DNA from: Stenotrophomonas nematodicola
GTDB taxonomy: Bacteria; Pseudomonadota; Gammaproteobacteria; Xanthomonadales; Xanthomonadaceae
DNA length: 64,000 nt
Direction of reading: 5' to 3'
Assembly (NCBI RefSeq): GCF_009467805.1
Contig: NZ_WIAY01000007.1
Location: 124,001-188,000 of the forward strand
A program made the position numbers and the translations under genes. Positions 61,201-64,000 of the stretch are shown here, piece by piece. The notes below the pieces were generated by a model. It was not told the DNA's origin. It made no database searches and saw nothing but the letters and a program-made list of their open reading frames with translations. Position 1 is the stretch's first letter, and each line of letters begins with the position of its first letter.

Positions 61201-64000
61201 ACGGTGCGTTGGCCGGGTATGCGGAACAGCTGCGCCCGCGCTTCCCCAACACCTACGTCATCGACTGGGCCATGTGGGACGACGTGGGCATGAGCCAGGA
61301 CAACCCCGGCTATGCACGCGAGGCCTCGCGCGCGATGGGCTACCACGCCATCAGCCTGGAAGAGGGCTGGGTGTCGATGAAGGCCCTGCTGTGCCGGTCG
61401 CCAGGACGCTATTCGGTCGGGTTGGACGGTGCCAATCGACACCTGCTGCCCGACATCGAGGGCACGCCGGCCCGACGCCGCGTGCTGGCTGCCTACATCG
61501 CGGCGCCTGCGGCCCTCGTCGCACAGGCGACGGATACCTACCGCGATGGGCTGGGGCACCGGCATGTGCTGGATGTGCGGCCGTGCGAGCGCATTCCGCG
61601 CCTGCCCGACGGCTCCCTGGACGAGGCCGCGCTGGCCGGCATGGGCGCTACGGGCGCTGCTGAAGGCCATGATCCGCAGCTGCCGCGCAACGCCTGCGAG
61701 CGCACGCTGGTGGAGGTGTGGCGGCAGGTGTTGGGGCTGCAGCGGATCGGGGTGCATGAGAACTTCTTCGAGCTGGGGGGCGATTCGGTACTGGGCACGC
61801 AGGTGGTGGCACGGGCCAACCAGGCGGGATTGCGCCTGACCTCCCGGCAGCTGTTCGAGCGGCAGACCATCGCCGAACTGGCCGAGGTCGCGGCGCAACC
61901 GGACGCACCGGCGATTCAGGCCGAGCAGGGGGTGCTCAGCGGCGACTGTCCGCTGGCACCGATACAGGCGTGGTTCTTCGCGCAGCCATTTGCGCACCCG
62001 CATCATTGGAACCAGTCGTTGCTGCTCAAGGTCAACCGGCCTTCGCTGGACCTGGCGGCAATGCAGGCCGCGCTTACCGCGCTGGTAGAGCACCACGACG
62101 CGTTGCGGCTGTGCTATCGGCAGGACGGGGGCCGCTGGCATCAGTCCTACGGTGCTCCGGAGGAGGTGGTGCCGGAGTGGCACGACCTGGGCATGCATGC
62201 ACCGGAGGCGGCCGCCCAGGCCATGCAGGACCAGGCCGCCGCGATGCAGGGCAGTCTTGTGCTCGAGCGTTCGCCAGCCCTGCGTGCCGCGTGCTTCGAC
62301 CTGGGACACGGCGAGCTGCGACTGCTGCTGGTGGTCCACCATCTCGTCACTGACGGGGTGTCCTGGCGCATCCTGCTGGAAGACCTGGCCACGCTCTACA
62401 CCGCGCATGCGGCGGGTACACCGGCCCTCCTGCCGGCCAAGACCAGCGCCTACAAGGCGTGGACCGGGCAACTCCAGCACTACGCCCGCACTGAGCAGGC
62501 CAACGAGCAGGCGCGCTACTGGCACGGCATGCCGCTGGCGCCGCTGCCCGTGCCGCTGCTCGACGGTGGCCACAACCGGCATGGTGGACAGGAGCAGTAC
62601 GAACTGGCGTTGGACGAAGGCGACACCCACTGCCTGCTCCGGGAGGCCGGCGCGGCCTACCGCACCGAGATCAATGATCTGCTGCTGTGCGCCCTGGCGC
62701 TGTCTGCCCGTGCGCTGACCGGCCAGCTTCAGCTCAGCCTGACGCTGGAAGGCCACGGACGCGAAGACCTGTTCGACCAGATCGACGTATCGCGGACGGT
62801 GGGCTGGTTCACGTCCATGTTCCCGCTCACGCTGGACCTGCCTGCCGCGGGCGACGAAGGGCGTTGCCTGCTGGCGGTGAAGGAGCAGCTGCGCGCGCTT
62901 CCCGGCAAGGGACTGGCCTATGGCGTGGTGCGCTACCTCGGGGCGGGTGTGGATGAGGCGCCTGCACCGGCGGTGAGCTTCAACTACCTCGGACAGTTCG
63001 ATCAGTCGATGGGGCAGGGCAGCCTGTTCGACCTCGCGCTGGAACACCCTGGCGCCATGCAGGCCCACGACGAGACGCGCACCCATGCGATCGACGTGGT
63101 CGCCTTCGTCAAGGACCAGCGGCTGCAGGTGGTGTTCACCTATTGTCCGACGTACGTCCGGAAGGAGGATGTCGCCGCATGGGCCGCGCAGTATGTCCAG
63201 GCGCTGCGCGGCCTGGTGGGACACTGCGTGCTGGCATCCAGCGGCGGACTGTCGCCCTCCGATGTGCCGCTGCTGGAGGACGGACAGGAGGAACTGGACG
63301 CGCTGGTCGCGTCCACCGGGCTGGCCTCGGCCCGCATGATCGAGACGATCTTCCCGGTCACCCCGATCCAGCACGGACTGATCTACCACTCGCTGCTGGC
63401 CCCCGGTGAGGGCGTGTATGTATCGCACCTCCGCAACCAGATCAGCGGGCGTCTCGACGCAGTTGCCTTCCAGCAGGCCTGGCAGATCGTGGCAGGGCGC
63501 CACGATGTCTACCGCGCCAGCGTGCAGCGCGCAGCGGGTGCGGTACCGGTGATGGTGGTACAGCGCAGCGTCGACCTTCCGTGGGTCTTCCATGACTGGC
63601 GGTCGCTGCCGCCGGCCCAGCAGGAGCAGCGCTACCAGGCGCTGCTGCAGGAGGACCGCGAGCGCGGCTTCTGTTTCGAACAGGCGCCGTTGCTGCGGGT
63701 CTACCTGCTGCAGTTTGCCGACGATGTCCACCGCTTCGTGCTCAGCGAACACCACGCGGTGTCCGATGGGTGGTCGCGATCGATCGTGCTCGCCGAAGTG
63801 CTGGCGTGCTACCAGGCGCTGGTGGCAGGCCGCCGGCCGACGCTGCCCGAACCCCGCCGTTTCGCCGATCACGTGGCGTGGCTGCGCCGCCAGGACCGCA
63901 CCTCGATGGCCGCGTATTGGCAACGGACCTTCGAGGGACTGTCGCCGCGCCAGCCACTGGCCGGTGGCAGCCTCGCTGCTCCCGCACGCGGAGAGAAGCG
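55278..64000 (+). CDS. NRPS/PKS 4: C-decayed A-AL-KR-PCP-E-C..., 3' end outside window
   Basis: At least 2907 residues; the frame is open to the window end. ATG 55278 has GGAGG at 55264-55268. Domains: short N-terminal helix (RLSPAERDALMRALRQQG); C 55410-56700 (HHIISDGW); a decayed adenylation domain 56730-58080; acyl ligase (AL) 58330-59930 with intact LTSGSTGMPKAV, MPLDHVGGLVMFH, GWFNTGDL and KTSIGKIQRG; ketoreductase 59970-61480 (structural part WFHRRTWRPAQ, then LTGGLGGIGRYLA, and Tyr/Asn in AYSMANGALAGY); PCP with Ser 61785 in GGDSV, the form usual before epimerases; epimerase 61940-63220 (HHLVTDGVSW, EGHGRED, GWFTSMFPL, FNYLGQFD); and the start of a second C domain (FPVTPIQHGLIYHSL, HHAVSDGW). 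This looks like one extender module with an exchanged activation domain, followed by another module. The product of the AL step is unknown. Confidence 0.9.
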   Translation, partial: MDSLNDRIARLSPAERDALMRALRQQGTTAAPAPIPLVDRSQSVHAVSPAQQRMWMFQERGGNAAYNMSSAVRLRGPLDLPALQSALDDLQARHESLRTTFELDGVAVVQRVHPAGGQGLTQVDLSPLTAADRAAAVDARCAALSQRVFDLQTGPLFETQLLCEDAESHVLLVNMHHIISDGWSMGVLIGELSRLYAAHASGATAALDPLPVQYVDYAHWQQDQMGPDQARRHLAYWRERLADAPPLLDLPGDYPRPATKSFQAATLFFDLDASTADAVAALARRCSATPFMVLLAAFEVLLGVHSGRSDILVATPVANRGRSELAGVIGFFANTVLLRDAIDTALSFTQLLEQVRHGTLQAYAHQELPFDQVVDALNPVRSTAHAPLAQVLFAVQNVPGGDLALGGLAIEPIEIGREGSDFDLVLELQPQTAGYRAILTYSTDLYQAATMRTFGAQYGALLSALVRAPEAPVAGTIAAALPPRLPLPEGAAVDATTVAALQARCADMRLVDADGVHEGRDLLQAAVPAARALAGTAGQGAVVGVAMDDAVAGWTAVLACWHAGVVPLLVDRTLPAGALRALLGRHGCTVLIHDGEEPASPLDADLRAIAWRDLVAPDAAVVPDAIWSPRLDVPALQVDCEGTARVCSHDALHAAVLRQGRCCALVRGDDVTLLRHPGTAGFVRDMLWAGQAARVILHAGGMSGQALLCDDRCIGEVQAAHPGLLPPILIYVGGATDLNRLQAKVGGALVQLHHLHALTPSPAHVVAQSMAGGSASPGQDRWEAWDAALEICDAQGRGCAPTIAGNVRVTGPSPLTLQRRARWRPDGQLQLLPGPADVVRRDGHALALAGIEATVQAHAMVKDAHVALQPTADGDRLVVYVVVARSEAVASVAEATALLLPVGLRPDIWVSVSTIPLCADGRVDLAALKMCPALADTDMARVAQALSEATAGADTAAVLVDTEVQARRHHLADAIPGWRRQAVEQARVEDAADATLQAATAPQADALLEGNALPSDLPTDLGAVLRRAAAGDRGVICIDRDGVAVRRSYAQVLVEAEKVLGGLSQAGVVPGDIVVLQLADNLDVVPVFWACVLGGLVPVPLGVLPSYDVPSAGRDKLLNTCRLLQPRAVVASAAQYSGIAALLRREDVPVAVLDGAVLARAQAPGHLHTPDADDVALLLLTSGSTGMPKAVRQSHRALIARSAATALHNGFDAGAVSMNWMPLDHVGGLVMFHVLDTWLACEQLQVATEYVLEAPLRWLDLIQKYRATATWAPNFAFALVNEAVDHAPERSWDLSSMQFILNGGEAIVSKSARGFLRRLRAFGLPGTSMRPSWGMSETCSGVVFSRLTLEGSRDDDPFVAVGEPIPGVAIRIVDADDRVQPMGRVGRLQIRGPNVTSGYLHNVEATSEAFTADGWFNTGDLATIGAVGLTITGREKDVIIINGANFHSHEIEQVVDETGAVQISFTAATAVREPGAATDRLAIFFVPAAEAGDTDAAIRAVRQAVLRGCQVNPSYIVPLSVDDVPKTSIGKIQRGQLAAQLMAGQFDSLLRTQDLLAGNANTVPAWFHRRTWRPAQRRAMGARTPAARIAFVDDALQARALLAASGDTVPLWLVWPAGGAPAVDIVAPDGATPRTHVVRRDRAEDYRALLDAALASTAGVLQLLWFWQDPVDAPAHDPVSETDAALAPVRTLLRVLAQCAPAQDVQFLLARGGEAGATAADAALPGLLRTAALEASCLEPSLVHLADADAEGTVARLLEEGSAAALDHEVMYRRSQRLLPRLSELDVSAADAQPLPLVRGGTYLLTGGLGGIGRYLANRLCHEFDAQVLLIGRSAATPDGDARERERARVLAELRSRARDGAVLYVQADVTDSAAVCAAVAEAERRWGRGLDGVFHLAGDLAEGGNVAAHWSQASRHGLAEETEQAYRAALTPKVGGLHAVVPLLEERPSLLCVAFSSVNALYGGATFGAYSMANGALAGYAEQLRPRFPNTYVIDWAMWDDVGMSQDNPGYAREASRAMGYHAISLEEGWVSMKALLCRSPGRYSVGLDGANRHLLPDIEGTPARRRVLAAYIAAPAALVAQATDTYRDGLGHRHVLDVRPCERIPRLPDGSLDEAALAGMGATGAAEGHDPQLPRNACERTLVEVWRQVLGLQRIGVHENFFELGGDSVLGTQVVARANQAGLRLTSRQLFERQTIAELAEVAAQPDAPAIQAEQGVLSGDCPLAPIQAWFFAQPFAHPHHWNQSLLLKVNRPSLDLAAMQAALTALVEHHDALRLCYRQDGGRWHQSYGAPEEVVPEWHDLGMHAPEAAAQAMQDQAAAMQGSLVLERSPALRAACFDLGHGELRLLLVVHHLVTDGVSWRILLEDLATLYTAHAAGTPALLPAKTSAYKAWTGQLQHYARTEQANEQARYWHGMPLAPLPVPLLDGGHNRHGGQEQYELALDEGDTHCLLREAGAAYRTEINDLLLCALALSARALTGQLQLSLTLEGHGREDLFDQIDVSRTVGWFTSMFPLTLDLPAAGDEGRCLLAVKEQLRALPGKGLAYGVVRYLGAGVDEAPAPAVSFNYLGQFDQSMGQGSLFDLALEHPGAMQAHDETRTHAIDVVAFVKDQRLQVVFTYCPTYVRKEDVAAWAAQYVQALRGLVGHCVLASSGGLSPSDVPLLEDGQEELDALVASTGLASARMIETIFPVTPIQHGLIYHSLLAPGEGVYVSHLRNQISGRLDAVAFQQAWQIVAGRHDVYRASVQRAAGAVPVMVVQRSVDLPWVFHDWRSLPPAQQEQRYQALLQEDRERGFCFEQAPLLRVYLLQFADDVHRFVLSEHHAVSDGWSRSIVLAEVLACYQALVAGRRPTLPEPRRFADHVAWLRRQDRTSMAAYWQRTFEGLSPRQPLAGGSLAAPARGEK
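56730..58080 (+). other. Domain: catalytically dead, decayed adenylation domain in NRPS/PKS 4
   Basis: About 450 residues between the C domain and the AL domain. They follow the layout of an A domain but have lost its motifs. A2 is recognisable as ACWHAGVVPLLVDRTLPAG. At A3 the ATP loop TSGSTGxPKG is replaced by VDCEGTARVCSHDAL. A4 is reduced to GFVRDMLW, and A8 to RPDGQLQLLPGPADVVRRDG. At A10 the catalytic Lys of NGKvD is replaced (CADGRVDLAAL). No carrier domain follows. The frame is intact, so it is a structural relic rather than a pseudogene. Confidence 0.75.

Overview
The window is high-GC chromosomal DNA from a gamma-proteobacterium of the family Xanthomonadaceae, most likely Stenotrophomonas or a close relative. 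The gene content fits: a two-gene metH, a kynU/kmo/haaO kynurenine set, a 1658-residue NAD-glutamate dehydrogenase, and an FKBP with a doubled N-terminal region. Several intergenic palindromes begin with GTAG and resemble the SMAG repeats described in Stenotrophomonas. Species assignment is inference.

Region 1 (1-34.8 kb) is a conserved housekeeping neighbourhood. Plus strand: 3' end of a glutathione peroxidase, FKBP isomerase, UDP-glucose dehydrogenase, slyX, DUF2058. Minus strand: MFS transporter, then the ArsR/methyltransferase regulator - homocysteine methyltransferase - remaining MetH domains operon, with a 28-bp dyad just upstream of the regulator. Then come a plus-strand acyl-CoA dehydrogenase, a minus-strand TetR-MFP-RND efflux operon, plus-strand NAD-GDH, NAD kinase and 5'-nucleotidase. 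A long minus-strand series follows: asnS, two small hypotheticals, PaiB-like FMN protein, beta-carbonic anhydrase, haaO, kynU, kmo, sbcB, DUF2461, aldo/keto reductase and DUF2939. IscA is divergent from asnS.

Region 2 (34.8 kb to the window end) is the 5' part of a hybrid NRPS/PKS gene cluster, all on the plus strand and continuing beyond base 64000. It starts with a type II thioesterase, followed by four megasynthase genes. (1) FAAL-ACP-C-A(Ser)-PCP-C-A(Thr)-PCP-C-A(Ala/Gly?)-PCP. (2) TubC-type docking-C-A(Gly) with a luciferase-like monooxygenase inserted inside the A domain-PCP. (3) KS-AT(malonyl)-ACP. (4) C-decayed A-acyl ligase(AL)-KR-PCP-E-C..., truncated by the window. The first two megasynthase genes overlap as TAATG, and the second and third overlap by 8 bp. 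The fourth starts 73 bp downstream with its own GGAGG ribosome binding site.

The predicted early product is an N-acylated lipopeptide: fatty acyl-Ser-Thr-(Ala/Gly)-Gly, with possible C-alpha hydroxylation of Gly, then a malonate-derived C2 unit, then an acid loaded by an acyl ligase and possibly reduced by the KR. The unusual parts are the monooxygenase inside the glycine adenylation domain, and a module in which the original adenylation domain has lost all its catalytic motifs and an acyl ligase plus ketoreductase stand in its place. No terminal thioesterase, MbtH protein, exporter or cluster regulator is visible; these may lie downstream.

No tRNA, rRNA, insertion sequence, integrase or CRISPR array was seen. 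Adenylation specificity codes were read by eye against the GrsA PheA positions and are predictions.
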